Below are positions 1 through 10,420 of a stretch of DNA of 64,000 nt, piece by piece. Within the stretch, counting starts at the first letter, position 1, and the number at the start of each line of letters is the position of its first letter. Where the stretch lies: positions 620,001-684,000 of the forward strand of contig JAQPZY010001415.1 in NCBI GenBank assembly GCA_029931535.1, given 5' to 3'. A model generated the notes under the pieces. That model was given only the letters and a program-made list of their open reading frames with translations, did no database searches and had not been told where the DNA came from. Both the position numbers and the translations under genes were made by a program. The DNA comes from Margaritifera margaritifera. Taxonomy: Eukaryota; Mollusca; Bivalvia; Unionida; Margaritiferidae.

Positions 1-221
1 CATTCCATTCCATTCCAGTCAGGAGCCAGCTGTCCAGCAAGTCACATCGTCCCGACATCGTCAATACGTCCTGTGGTAGGATGAAGGGGAGGGGGTCACC
101 TGTGGTTACATACGGACTGTCACGTGCACGTAATGACCAGCCTACTACTGTATACAGTCGACCTCTGTCATGCAGGAAGTCAGGGGCATACGTGCATATA
201 CGTGGCAGTACGGCACAGAAG

Positions 222-356
222 ATGGCCAACCTACCCCCACCACCAGAGCCGAAGCCCCTTAAGAGCAGACGCCGAGTCGAGGAGTACAAAGGACTGGCGA
301 AGACCCTCCGGAAGTACTCCGACGCAGCACGTGCAGCCTGCCCAGCCATGAGCTGA
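222..356 (+). CDS. Small basic ORF, possible tail of an upstream unit
   Basis: A 44-residue reading starts at an ATG at 222 and ends with TGA at 354-356. It is proline-rich at first (LPPPPEPKP) and then basic (SRRRVEEYKG). The same frame stays open back to an ATG at 81. It lies upstream of the conserved non-coding segment at 590-1011, in the position that the ORF of unit B (10421-11812) has relative to its own tail, so it may be the end of an ORF of an earlier unit cut by the window edge. I recognise no domain and coding status is doubtful. Confidence 0.2.
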   Translation: MANLPPPPEPKPLKSRRRVEEYKGLAKTLRKYSDAARAACPAMS

Positions 357-589
357 AACTAGGAGGGAGCAGGGAGGACAACGCAGGAACCAGGGGAGCG
401 AGCTACAGTATGCAGCATATAACGCAGACCCAGGCCAAGCCTGCGCCCACCCGTAGAGACAGGCGACCCATAAAGCTCCAGCCTCAGACGATATGCTGTC
501 GACAGCCGGAATCGAACCAGCCTGCTGTCAGAAGAGGGGGGAGCCGTAGAGCAGACCGAATATGGAGAGGCTCTCCCCACCAAGCAGAC

Positions 590-1011
590 TGGTCAAAATT
601 GCCTGACTGTTATAGGGTTTTCCTTTCGAATTTTTGAAAACCCTTTTTGATTATACTCTTTATATCACAAATTTGATCTATTTCGAACCACCGTCAAAAA
701 TATAATCTCTAAATTATTATCTGTGCGTGATACAAAAATGGTATTATTTTTGGACAAAATATGTACACTATGTACGCAAAATTCAAAATTATACGGAATT
801 AAATAAACATAATTCGAAACTCGAAAGAATTGTCATAATTAAATATGTGGTTTACACATTATTGGTATTAGGGACAGCCCGACTTAGCTAACTGGGGAGA
901 ATTTGATCATGTACGTTCCTGGCGTTTCAGCTCTCCGTCACGCTTCGCGCTTTCGCTTGCCTAGTCCCTGCTGCCTGCCACTCCAGACTGAGCCCTTGAA
1001 GCAATTCTGTA
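590..1011 (+). promoter_or_regulatory. Conserved segment upstream of leader A
   Basis: This non-coding stretch matches 11815-12262 over most of its length. The best-conserved block starts with GGGACAGCCCGACTTAGCT at 871 (again at 12123). It is followed by a GC-rich part containing CACGCTTCGCG, GCTTGCCTAGTCC and CTGCCTGCCACTCCAGAC. In both places it lies between the end of one ORF and the start of a hairpin leader. It is probably the unit's 3' tail plus its promoter. The promoter role is inferred from position only. Confidence 0.45.
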
Positions 1012-1415
1012 AATTAGTGCGCTATCGCGCACCTGTATACCTGTAAACAATGTGGTTCTAGTCCTATGTACAGGTATAAACACCCCCACCCCCACCCCCC
1101 ACCCCCCAATATCATGCCTTCAATGAACCCCCGTTTGTGGGGAAACCACGCATTGTTGGTGGGGTGTGTTAATTGTACACATCCTCCAATATCGCGCACT
1201 TCAGTGAACCCCCTTAATTGTGGGGAAGCCATGCTGCGATAGAGGGGTGTACTAAATCAGTAAAGTGTCAGGTGTGTTGCAAACTGTCAACACACCTGAC
1301 CATAACATTACTGTGCTCAGCACACACTGAACCCCCCTATGCGTGCTTCGCACGCTGTGGGGGTAAATAGTCGTACATGCCCAAAGGGCGAACACGACTT
1401 TAATTCAAGTATCAA
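1012..1415 (+). promoter_or_regulatory. Multi-hairpin structured leader, copy A
   Basis: Seven successive stems are visible. H1 is GTGCGC/GCGCAC (1017-1022/1027-1032). H2 is TATACCTGTA/TACAGGTATA (1036-1045/1069-1078) with a conserved loop containing GTGGTTCTA. H3 is present twice (about 1110-1168 and 1178-1250), each with an inner CCCC/GGGG stem followed by GAA(A/G)CCA. H4 is a perfect 13-bp stem (1267-1279/1288-1300). H5 is TGTGC/GCACA (1312-1324). H6 is GCGTGC-TTC-GCACGC inside a C5/G5 stem (1332-1363). H7 is AGTCGT/ACGACT (1369-1374/1394-1399) around a TGCCC/GGGCG hairpin. Homologous leaders lie at 10030-10345 and 12262-12548. A short ATC-rich stretch and TCGCACCAT follow in all three. 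I do not know the family. Confidence 0.7.
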
Positions 1416-1461
1416 TCAATCAAGTCGCACCATCATTTCCATATCTGTGGCCCCAGAGAGC

Positions 1462-1638
1462 ATGACGTGTTGGACTTTTGGGGAGAAAAAAATTATTTCC
1501 GCACAAAAAAAAAAATCCGCTGACCGCTTAGGACCGTGGGAGCACCTTCAACCCGGGCTTGTTGGCCCACCCCTAGGTAGCGACGAATCAAGAGATCTGC
1601 TTGCAGGCAGCGGTAGACTACAAATCGTCCTTTTTTAA
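1462..1638 (+). CDS. Short ORF after leader A, probably truncated
   Basis: An ATG 47 bases after the end of the last leader stem (H7, 1399) opens a 58-codon reading (MTCWTFGEKK...) that crosses a run of 12 A. Its position matches the ORF starts at 10421 (unit B) and 12614 (unit C). The sequence resembles neither, and there is no domain. The original ORF of this unit may have been cut by the LINE that follows. Confidence 0.2.
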   Translation: MTCWTFGEKKIISAQKKKSADRLGPWEHLQPGLVGPPLGSDESRDLLAGSGRLQIVLF

Positions 1639-1639
1639 C

Positions 1640-2047
1640 CACCAAAGCAAACCAGTATCCCGCCATTGCCAGCCAGCCAGCCGTTCCCGCCGTTTCCAGC
1701 CAGCCAGCCATTCCAGCCAGCTAGTAGGAAATTATTTAAAATTGTTAGGGTAAGCTATCAACATTTGACTTAAACCTACGGGAATTATTTTTATTTTTGT
1801 GCCATTTGGCTCATTTTAGGAAATATTTTACTCACTATTTTTGTTCTTGACTCTGTATCTAATGACCTTTACGTAAGAAAACACTAATACTCTATAATAG
1901 ATCAACACTAATCCATAACATAACTAAGCAGTAGTAAACTTTTAAAAAAAAAAAATTTTAAATAAAAAAAATAATCAAAACAACAACAACAACAACAACA
2001 AAATATTTATATAAAAAAAAATTTTATTAGGAATAAATCAACATAAA
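1640..2047. other. Non-coding stretch before the LINE ORF1
   Basis: It contains a short CCAGCCAGCCAGC-type direct repeat (about 1670-1722) and then AT-rich sequence with CAACAA repeats (1980-2000). The window's first 40 bases carry a similar CATTCC/CCAG motif. It probably holds the LINE 5'UTR and the insertion point. I cannot place the exact border. Confidence 0.35.
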
Positions 2048-4278
2048 ATGAACACAACAATTACCAAAACCCTCACAAATACAGGGATAAGGGGGGCGTC
2101 GACTCCCCCAGCAACACAAATGGGGAAAATCAAAGTAGAAAAAGGAATCGAGGAAAGCATACTAGACTTTACTGGGCAAGACAATAAAACAAACATAATG
2201 GATATCTAGGCTATCGAGTCGACAAATAGTGGGACAACCCCCAACAGAATACCAGCACCATCAATAAACTCTCCACAAATTGAATTCAATGGGCTAAACA
2301 CTTCAAACCCTTCAAACCTCATGGATCGATCCGTAGAGTTTAGGGCCCCAAATTGCGCGGGAGACAGCTACGAGGACCTAAATAAAACCTGCGCTGGAAG
2401 TCCCGGAATACCATTCGCTTCACCCATCAAACACCAACCGAAAGTCCAAATAGAAATAGGCCCCACTAAACAATTGGAACCTTAGGATAAATCACAACAA
2501 TGGAAAATAGGGCAACCACCTCACCTAGCACTGGGAAACATCAGGAGGAAGGGAAAAGTGGGAGTTCCGGCACCCCAACTCACGTAAATGATACAAACAC
2601 AAAAGTAGACAAAGGGACTAATGTGGGACTTAACAAAGCATCGTACGCGGATGTCCTGAATCACATCATAAAAGCCAATACAAAATCCACACAGCAAAAA
2701 CAAAATACACCAAAAACAAGAATACATAGCAGCCAAACAGCGGGCCCATCAAAACAACTCACAGAGGAAGATCTTCTATATCCAACACCTGCCAAGTCCC
2801 AAGAACCTCCCAAAAAAGAAAAAATTAACCCAATACAAGGAAAGGGAAAAGGCCCTCTAAAAGGGAAAGCAAAATGCAAAAACTCCAGAACTAAATCTGC
2901 GGAACCAAGTCAGGGACCAAAAAACCAAACAATGATCAATAACAACAACAACAACTACAATAATAACAAAACCAACACAAATGACTCAAAACCCCACCAA
3001 AACCAACAGGAAAAAGACAAAGCAAAATCACATGCAAAACCTTTCCACCCAAAAGATCTGACTGCCTTTTTAAAGAGCTTAGATATAAACATAAACAAAC
3101 TCAGCACCAAAAGTATAACAAACGAGTTACTAAAACACCACGGGGGAGAGTTCTCGGTCGCCCAGACCAGACAAAACTACCTAATAATAAAATGTAACAC
3201 AACCAAACAACTAGCTAAATTCCTAGAGGTCACAAAAATAGGACCTTACAGAGTGTCAGTAACAAGACACAAGACAGTAAAAGCAAACATAGGAAAAAAG
3301 GAAAAAACAACCGACCCACCCTTCCATCAAAAAAATAGTAAAAATTAACATAGCCGTGGACACCGAAACCATCATAACACAGCTACAAAACCAAGGCCAT
3401 GAGGTAGACCGGACCATAAGATTTAATAATAAACAAGGAAAAAAATCAACAGTAGTCCTAATACACTTTTTTTTTTGAAACCATCACATCCAAAATGGTT
3501 CAACTCGGCCCAAACGGAGTGATATACCGGCTACAGAAATTCCAGAACAAAACACGGTTCTGCACCAACTGCCTAAGGTGGGGCCATTACTTCACAAAAT
3601 GCCGATCAATAAAAAGATGAAACAATTGTGGAGGAGAACATTTTGGAAAATGCAGCCTAAAAACAATAAAATGCGCAAACTGCAGACTCCAACATAGGGC
3701 CAACTCCTTAGATTGCCCTGCAGCTATCAGGGAAAAAAATCGTCGTTTGCATGTCAGACAAAGAAGTATCTTACATAGTTGCGAAAACGGCAGTATTAAC
3801 AAAAACTCAACAACCAGAAGCAACCAACACCAAACATACCCAAAACCAAGACGCAAACAACAGGAAAGTAGATAGTAAGGAATCTCAAAACGAAAAATTA
3901 ACTCTGACAAAATCAAAAACCAAAATCAGACTCTAAACAACAAAAAGGGCACACCTACACCACCCATAAAACAACAGGCAAATAATGTCATATATAATAA
4001 TAACTCCAAACGGGCACAAGCAACATCAGCCCCAAACACACCGGGAACGCAGGGGGAAAAAACCCCAGGCTAAACCCAAATCAAACCCCGAAAACAGTGC
4101 AGCAAAAAACAAAGTAGGAAATGTAGCATACATCACAACAGCTCAAGTGCTCATCCTAATTCAAGAAATAATTAATGAAACATTAAACCTAACAAAAAGT
4201 CAAGAAATATCTGTTGACAACCTCAGCAACAAGATATCCACCATTACCAACAAATTAAGAATTCAAGCCAGAGGGTAA
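2048..4278 (+). pseudogene. LINE ORF1 (gag-like, CCHC zinc knuckles)
   Basis: ORF1 encodes the RNA-binding protein of the element. The reading starts at the ATG at 2048, hits TAG at 2207, and shifts frame near 2490 into a long Asn/Gln/Lys-rich part (2500-3348). After another break, three zinc knuckles appear at about 3558-3716: CTNCLRWGHYFTKC, then NNCGGEHFGKC, then CANCRLQHRANSLDC. In the second knuckle the position expected for the first Cys is a TGA codon. A C-terminal piece (3985-4278) ends 81 bases before ORF2. Knuckles of this spacing are known from I/Jockey-type ORF1 proteins. The frame is broken at least four times. Confidence 0.7.
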
Positions 4279-4359
4279 TGGGGACAATCAGGAAACTTAG
4301 AAAGGTCAAAACAAGTAAGTACTAACAAAATATATAAAAGTAAATATTTAAAAACTATT

Positions 4360-7300
4360 ATGAATAACAAAACAACAATATTAATTTGGCAATATAATTC
4401 CAGAGGCATTAGGCTAAATGCCTTAGAACTCGCAAACAAAATCTTAACAGAAATCAACAAACCGGATGTGGTGTGCTTACAGGAGACGCTCCAAAATAAC
4501 AAAACAACAACTTTACCAAAAATTCCTGGCTATTCAACAAATTACTGCAAACAAAGACCGGGGGGGGGGGGAGGCGGAGGATTAGCTATCTATGTTAGCG
4601 ACGCTATCTCGAGCGAGTCTGCTGAGAGCGCACCACCAACCTCAAACAACAATACCGAACTTGAACACCAAATAATCAAAATAAACTCAGGTAACGCTCC
4701 ATTAACCATAGTTAATATCTACGATCCAGGTGGGGATCAATACACTGAAATAGAAACCCTAAAAGGAATTACTAAAAATTTAGGGGACAATTTTATAATA
4801 TGTGGGGATTTCAACGCCCACAGTGAACAGTGGGGACGAAACCAAGTGGATCGGAGGGGCTCAATTATTGAAAAGTGGACCTCGACGTCAAATTTGGTTA
4901 TCCTAAATGATGGAAACAGCACAAGAATCAACCCGACAAACGGGAAGATATCAGCAATTGATCTTACCATATGCTCACCCAAGATCGCGGAAATCACCGA
5001 CTGTAGATCAATCAGGGACCCTAGGGAGTGACCACTTCCCAATATGGGCCACCATCCACACTAAAATACATAAAAACAACAAAACTAGTACTCCCAAATG
5101 GAGATATGACAAGGCGGACCGGGGGTCGTTCCGTTCTCTCTGTGAAGAGATTACATACGCTCAGCTGTACAGTGAAGACATTGATACGTTTAATCAAAAT
5201 ATTATAGATTCACTGTCATCAGCGGCTGAGCGTTGTATACCGAAAGCGGGTGGAGGGGCCGGCAAACAGTCCGTACCATGGTGGAATAACGACTGTAAGC
5301 AAGCTATAAAGGAGAAAAAGAAAGCTCTAAATAGGTTTAGACATACTAAAAACTCCATAGACTTTCTTGCCTACAAAGAAAAAGAACAACAAACTAAAAA
5401 CACCATAAAACAAGCAAAACTAACATCATGGAAGTCATTCTGCTCAACACTAAATTATAAAGCAAACTCCAAACAAGTATGGGACAAAATCAAAAAACTT
5501 AGGGGAAAAGGAGTACGAACATCCACAAAACTTGCAGGGCTTACCACTGATCTGGAAAAAGCCGTAAAACTAGCCCAACATTTTTGCTAGCATGAGCAGC
5601 AACTCAAACCACTCCGAAAATTTAAAAAAAAACACCGAAAAATGGTAGAGGAAAAACACCCCCATTTGTTCACAGATAAGGGCGACCAATCAAACCCTTT
5701 AAATATGGAATTTAACTTAAATGAATGGAGAAAAGCCCTAAATAGGAAAAATAAATCTACAGCGCCCGGGGAGGACACGCTAGGGTGTGATATATATAAA
5801 AATCTCCCGGAAAAAACGGCCTTGATGGTTTTGTGCATGCTGAATGCTTCATCGAGGTCGGGAAAAATTCCAAAAAAATGGAAACACGCCATAGTAGTCG
5901 CGATCCCGAAACCCGGAAAGAGCCCAGCAGACATAACCTCATACAGGCCCATCTCCCTAACAAATAGTCTCTGTAAAATCATGGAGACTATGATTAATAA
6001 CAGGTTTAAATACCACCTGGAAAGCAAAAATCTGCTATCCCACAATCAAAGTGGCTTCCCTAACAAACGATCCACATTGGACCAGATAATGCGGCTGGAG
6101 TTCAGTTTTAGAATCGCTTTCAATGTTTGTAGGAAAAGGGACCGTAACCTAATTGCGATCTTCTTAGATCTCGAGAAGGCATACGACTTAATGTGGACTC
6201 AAGGGCTAATAACAAAACTAAATCATTACGGAATATCAGGCCGAACCCAGAAGTGGATAGCGGAATTTCACACGGGTCGGAGCATACAAATCAAGGTCGA
6301 CAATAAATACTCAGAATGCCACAATGTAGAAAATGGCACCCCCCAGGGAAGCGTTCTGAGTCCGACCTTGTTTAATATCATGATAAACGATCTGGAGAAA
6401 TCAATTGACCCATCCTGTCTGGACTTATCTCAGTTTGCCGACGATAGCGGGATCTGGAAAGCGGGGAACCCTGACAGCGAAGCTGTGGTCGCAAAACTAC
6501 AGGTGGGACTGGACAGGATTAGTCGATGGGCTGACAGGTGGGGTTTCAAAATTTCCCCCGGTAAAACGGTAGGCGTTATGCTCTCCCCAAAAACAAAAAT
6601 CCGTCAGAAAACTCCAAAATTATATCGAAACGGAGTCATTATCAAATTCGAAAAAGTAGCCAAATTCCTAGGCATGTTTTTCGACGAGCATTTAACATGG
6701 GATAAACATTTAGAAGAATTAGTGAGAAGATGCGGAAGGACCTTAACCTCCTCCGGAACCTTAAAGGCTCCGATTGGGGGACGGACCAAGCAACACTCCT
6801 CACCCTATATAAAACCTTGATTAGATCGAAACTAGATTATGGGTGTCAAGCGTACGCCTCGGCTCGACTCAATAGCTTAAAAAAATTAGATAAAATCCAG
6901 CGCAAAGCCCTAATTATATGCACCGGAGCTCTCCGGAACATTTCCGGGGAAGAGTTAAACATCCTAACAGGGCAACCCCCCCCCCCCCTCAATCTGAGAT
7001 GGAGGGAGCTTCTCCTAAGATACAATGCCAGGATCTCAGTCCACAACAAGGCGCATCTTACTCAAAAAGCCATAAATAAATGCAACAAACCATTCCGACA
7101 CCAGCTGCTAAGAAACTTACCAGGAGGAAAAAAAATACAAGAACTAAAGAAGGAATTAAACATCACAAATATCCAGGCGGAAATTATAAAATATCCAGAT
7201 ATCTCCCCCTGGACAAATAAGCCCCCCATAATAAATCTAAATGCACTAAAATATGGGAACAAAAATGACCAACCAATGGAAATGAGGGCAAAAATTCTTG

Positions 7301-8211
7301 AAGAAATAGAAACCAGATACGAGGGATTCACCACCATATATACAGATGGCTCAAAATCCCCGGACCCTGAACGCACTGCTGCAGCAGTGATCATTCCAGG
7401 GAAGGGTATCACACTGGGGGCGAGACTACCTGATCTCTGTTCAATTTATTCTACCGAATTCTGGGCCATTAAACAAGCTATTGAATGGATCCTAGAAACA
7501 AAAAACCAAAAAACAGTTATCATTAGCGACTCCCTCAGTGTGCTGCGCTCCCTGGAATCTGGAAATTCCACCAGCAGAGAAAACTTACTACGAGAGGTTA
7601 ATTTTAAACTAAAAATTTTAGACCAAAAACACCATACTGTGGAATTTATCTGGGACGCAATCTCTCATATAAACATCCCTGGGAATGAGAGGGCCGATAA
7701 AGAAGCCAAGAACAGATTAAATGAGCCCACAATACAAGAACTGGACTATAGCGTCCAAGAAATATACAGTATTATTAGGAAAAAAAATAATCAAAAATGG
7801 CAGTCGGAATGGAATAAATCTAATAAAGGACGCAGACTATATGATCTGCAGAAAAAAATCAATAGAAATATTGAACATCCGATCCTGGCAAATCCCTACG
7901 ATTTCAAACTTATAAATAGGATAAAAACTGATAAAACACTATTAGCAAATAGCTTTGGAAAATATGTGACGGGATTAAACCTAGCAGGAATTAACTGCCC
8001 AAACTGTCCCACACCTGAAACATTGGAACATGTTTTTAACATCTACCCCAAATACAACAACGAAAGAAAAACATTCCAAGAAAAACAAACAAAGCTAAAA
8101 TCCCCACTCACATATCCGGATTTCCTCAAAGAAGGAAATAACAACATTAAGTCGGTGTATACTAACATAGTGGGATACATCTCGGAAATCGGAAAAAGAG
8201 GAAAAATATAA
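4360..8211 (+). pseudogene. LINE ORF2: endonuclease, reverse transcriptase, RNase H
   Basis: The endonuclease is at 4360 to about 5080, with VVCLQET, FIICGDFNAHS and, after a frameshift near 5020, LGSDHFPIW. A TAG at 5588 interrupts the linker. The reverse transcriptase (5642 to about 6800) shows FLDLEKAYDLMW, NGTPQGSVLSPTLFNI and the catalytic FADDS. A second frameshift near 6780 leads into a frame open to 8211. That frame holds RNase H (TIYTDGSK, STEFWAIK, ISDSLSVL, IPGNERADKEAK, so all acidic positions are seen) and a C-terminal CPNCPTPETLEH motif. The product would nick the target and copy the element RNA. Two frameshifts and one stop make it inactive. Assignment to this class is firm; the clade (I/Nimb) is likely. 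Confidence 0.88.
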
Positions 8212-8289
8212 AAATAGGAAAGAAAAAAAACCCACTCCATATGCAATAGAGGCTACTAAATAGAAAATTCATAGGAAAAAACAATAATA

Positions 8290-8722
8290 AAATACATGAC
8301 AAAACCCCCAAGTGCGAGGCGAGAGAGGAGGGACCCTACCCAGGGAGGAAGGGATTGGTATGCCGGGACCACTAGGGGCCCAGGTATGTCGCAAAGGCAA
8401 CCCAATCCAGGCCCCCCGGAGATGGATAATCTCCACTCCCATGGATAAGATTTGGGGTCTAGTCAAACATCAAAACCAACTGACTTGACTGTAATCACAT
8501 AACTATTACCAAAATACAAGACAAAACCCCCAAGGAGAGGAGGGGCCCTACCCAGGGAGGAAGGGATTGGTAGGCCGGGACCACTAGGGGCCCAGGTATG
8601 TCGCAAAGGCAACCCAATCCAGGTCCCCCGGGGATGGAGAATCTCCACTCCCATGGATAAGATTTGGGGGCTAGTCAAACATCTAATACAACCGACTTGA
8701 CTGAAATCACACAACTACTAAA
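8290..8722 (+). repeat. Duplicated block of about 221 bp in the LINE 3'UTR
   Basis: Two direct copies (8290-8510 and 8511 to about 8722) are highly similar. Each has ACAAAACCCCCAAG at its start, then CCGGGACCACTAGGGGCCC, CTCCACTCCCATGGATAAG and GACTTGACTG. CCGGGACC can pair with GGTCCCCCGG about 50 bases on, so each copy may fold. Tandem 3'UTR blocks occur in some LINEs. Membership in the LINE is inferred from position. Confidence 0.6.
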
Positions 8723-9231
8723 ATCAATTTAAATACAAAAAATCAATTAAAAGATCGGGGGATATAAATTAAAGAAAACATATTCCATACGTAGCACCGG
8801 TAACCTTTTTTTTTTTTTTTTGCCTTCACTTAATTCATCTAACACTCTAACAACCCACATCCCCTACTAACGAGCAATTAAGCTAAACTTCTGTCTTATG
8901 GGTTGGGCTCTGGTCTGATGCGAGATTTTCTGTCACGCTTTTAAACAGGTTCTAGGTTTTATACTAGCATACACCTGGGCGGAATCCCTGTGCATCCTCA
9001 AGGTCGGAGTGATCGCAGGATTTTCTGCTACCCAAAGCACTGGGGCCTGGAACCATACAGGTATACCAGGACTGAATCCTTGCTGGGGCCGGAAGTCTAA
9101 TCTTGAAATAGAGTTCGGAACATCAAATGTAAATCTAATAACAAGCATGCTTAAAAATATTTTTTTTTTTTTTTAACTAACCATATAAGGATGCAAGCTA
9201 GATAACTACAACCCCAAAACTGTCAAGGTAA
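8723..9231. other. Non-coding spacer
   Basis: There are two T runs (about 8804-8820 and 9160-9174) and AT-rich sequence, with a GC-richer centre at 8895-9100. I find no open frame with recognisable features. The LINE 3' end probably lies in the first 100 bases. Confidence 0.3.
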
Positions 9232-9660
9232 TAAAGTGGTCATAAACCCTGACCGTCAGGCCCTGCCGCACAAGGTGGCATCTAATTGAAAAAATTAAAA
9301 TAGGGATGCAGATAAAATATAATAACTGTAACGGCAAAATATTAATACTAAAAGGTGGTCATAAACCCTGACCATCAGACCCAGCCGCACAAGGTGGCAC
9401 CAAATTGGATAACCTAATTCAAGGATATAGATAGATATAAAATCCCACATAAATATCATAGTATAAGGTGGTTCCAAGTCCAAACCATCAGGCCCAAACT
9501 GCACAAGGCGGTTACTAAACCTCTTAATCGTTCTAAAGTACTTAAGATCAGAAGAATTCAAACTAAATCTTAAGAAACAAAAACTGGAACAACTAAATTA
9601 GCTAATATAAGGTGGTCCTAAATCCCGGACCATCAAGCCCAGCTACACAAGGTGGCAACT
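9232..9660 (+). repeat. Four degenerate ~125-bp repeats with a covarying hairpin
   Basis: Copies centre on 9236-9257, 9354-9376, 9467-9489 and 9611-9634. Each has the form (G)GTGGT-loop-ACC(A/G)TC followed by CA(G/A)(G/A)CCC and GCACAAGGYGG. The inner pairs change together: GGTCA/TGACC in copies 1 and 2, GGTT/AACC in copy 3, GGTCC/GGACC in copy 4. This suggests selection on an RNA or DNA hairpin. Which element they belong to is unclear; the LINE 3' tail or the unit-B upstream region are both possible. Confidence 0.55.
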
Positions 9661-9705
9661 CTCGAAACCTAAGCATAAATTGAAAACTTCAATTAATTAA
9701 CTTTA

Positions 9706-9708
9706 CAA

Positions 9709-9789
<81 letters not shown>
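9706..9789. repeat. (TTA)n/(TA)n microsatellite
   Basis: Pure TTA repeats run to about 9753 and are followed by TA repeats. Confidence 0.95.
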
Positions 9790-9794
<5 letters not shown>

Positions 9795-10029
9795 GAGCCA
9801 TCACTAACCAATAACCGCAGCCATATGGTACAAATATAATTTTCAAAATTGGCAAGATTTTAATAAACAAAGACTAGACCAATATTTCTCTTTTCTTTCG
9901 GCCAAGTATCTAAAATATTGAACAGCTAAATAACCCTGGACCAGCCGGAGCCTCCTGGGACGCGACGGCGCAGCCAGCCGTCCTTTTCCGCCTTTGCCTC
10001 GCCCTGACAGAATCAACGCAACAACTAAG

Positions 10030-10345
10030 CAATCCTGTAAACATTGTGGTTCTATGCCTATGAACAGGAAAAATTCAAAGAAATAAATTCAAAATTAAAT
10101 ATACGCACCCCTCTATATCGCTCGTTCATTTAACCCCCTTAGTGGGGAAACCATGCAGCGATGGAGCGGTGCGAAAATAGTGTCCATACACGCATCAACT
10201 CGTCTAGTGGGTTGCAGCTATGTAACACACTGGACGAAAATAAATAAGTGTGCCTAGCACACAGTTTAATCCCCCACTGCGTGCTTCGCACGCTGTGGGG
10301 TTAAATAGTCGTACATGGCCGAATGGCAGCACACGACTTAAATTC
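10030..10345 (+). promoter_or_regulatory. Multi-hairpin structured leader, copy B
   Basis: This copy is homologous to leader A and lacks H1. H2 is TCCTGT/ACAGGA (10033-10038/10064-10069), where the A-T pair of copies A and C is replaced by T-A. H3 spans 10104-10173 with CGCACC/GGTGCG ends and TCGCT/AGCGA, single copy. H4 is CGTCTAGTGGGTT/AACACACTGGACG (10201-10236), with four outer pairs different from those in A and C but still pairing. H5 is GTGTGC/GCACAC (10248-10262). H6 has a TTC loop closed by GCGTGC/GCACGC and an outer CCCCAC/GTGGGG stem (10272-10300). H7 is AGTCGT/ACGACT (10307-10338). The ORF start at 10421 follows. Confidence 0.7.
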
Positions 10346-10420
10346 AAGTATCATCATCATCAATCGCACCATAGTCTACAACGAACAGAGAAGTAAGAAG
10401 TCGTAGAAATATCGTTAGAG

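Larger units (their letters stand above)
1650..8760 (+). mobile_element. I/Nimb-type non-LTR retrotransposon, decayed
   Basis: A gag-like ORF1 with CCHC knuckles is followed by an ORF2 with AP-endonuclease, reverse transcriptase and RNase H in that order. Among non-LTR elements, RNase H after RT with a three-knuckle ORF1 points to the I superfamily (I, Nimb, Loa and relatives). The element carries several stops and frameshifts and is not active. Both borders are approximate. The distance between leaders A and B (about 9.0 kb) exceeds that between B and C (about 2.2 kb) by roughly the length of such a LINE, which suggests it inserted into a unit of that array. Confidence 0.8.

Noticed and set aside
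871..990. HDV-like ribozyme starting at GGGACAG
   Set aside because: The pairing partner needed for P1 is not found at the right distance, and the catalytic strand is missing.
1110..1250. Hammerhead-like core in H3 (TGAA-stem-GGGGAAAC)
   Set aside because: The conserved CUGAUGA strand is not present in any of the copies, so a hammerhead fold is not supported.
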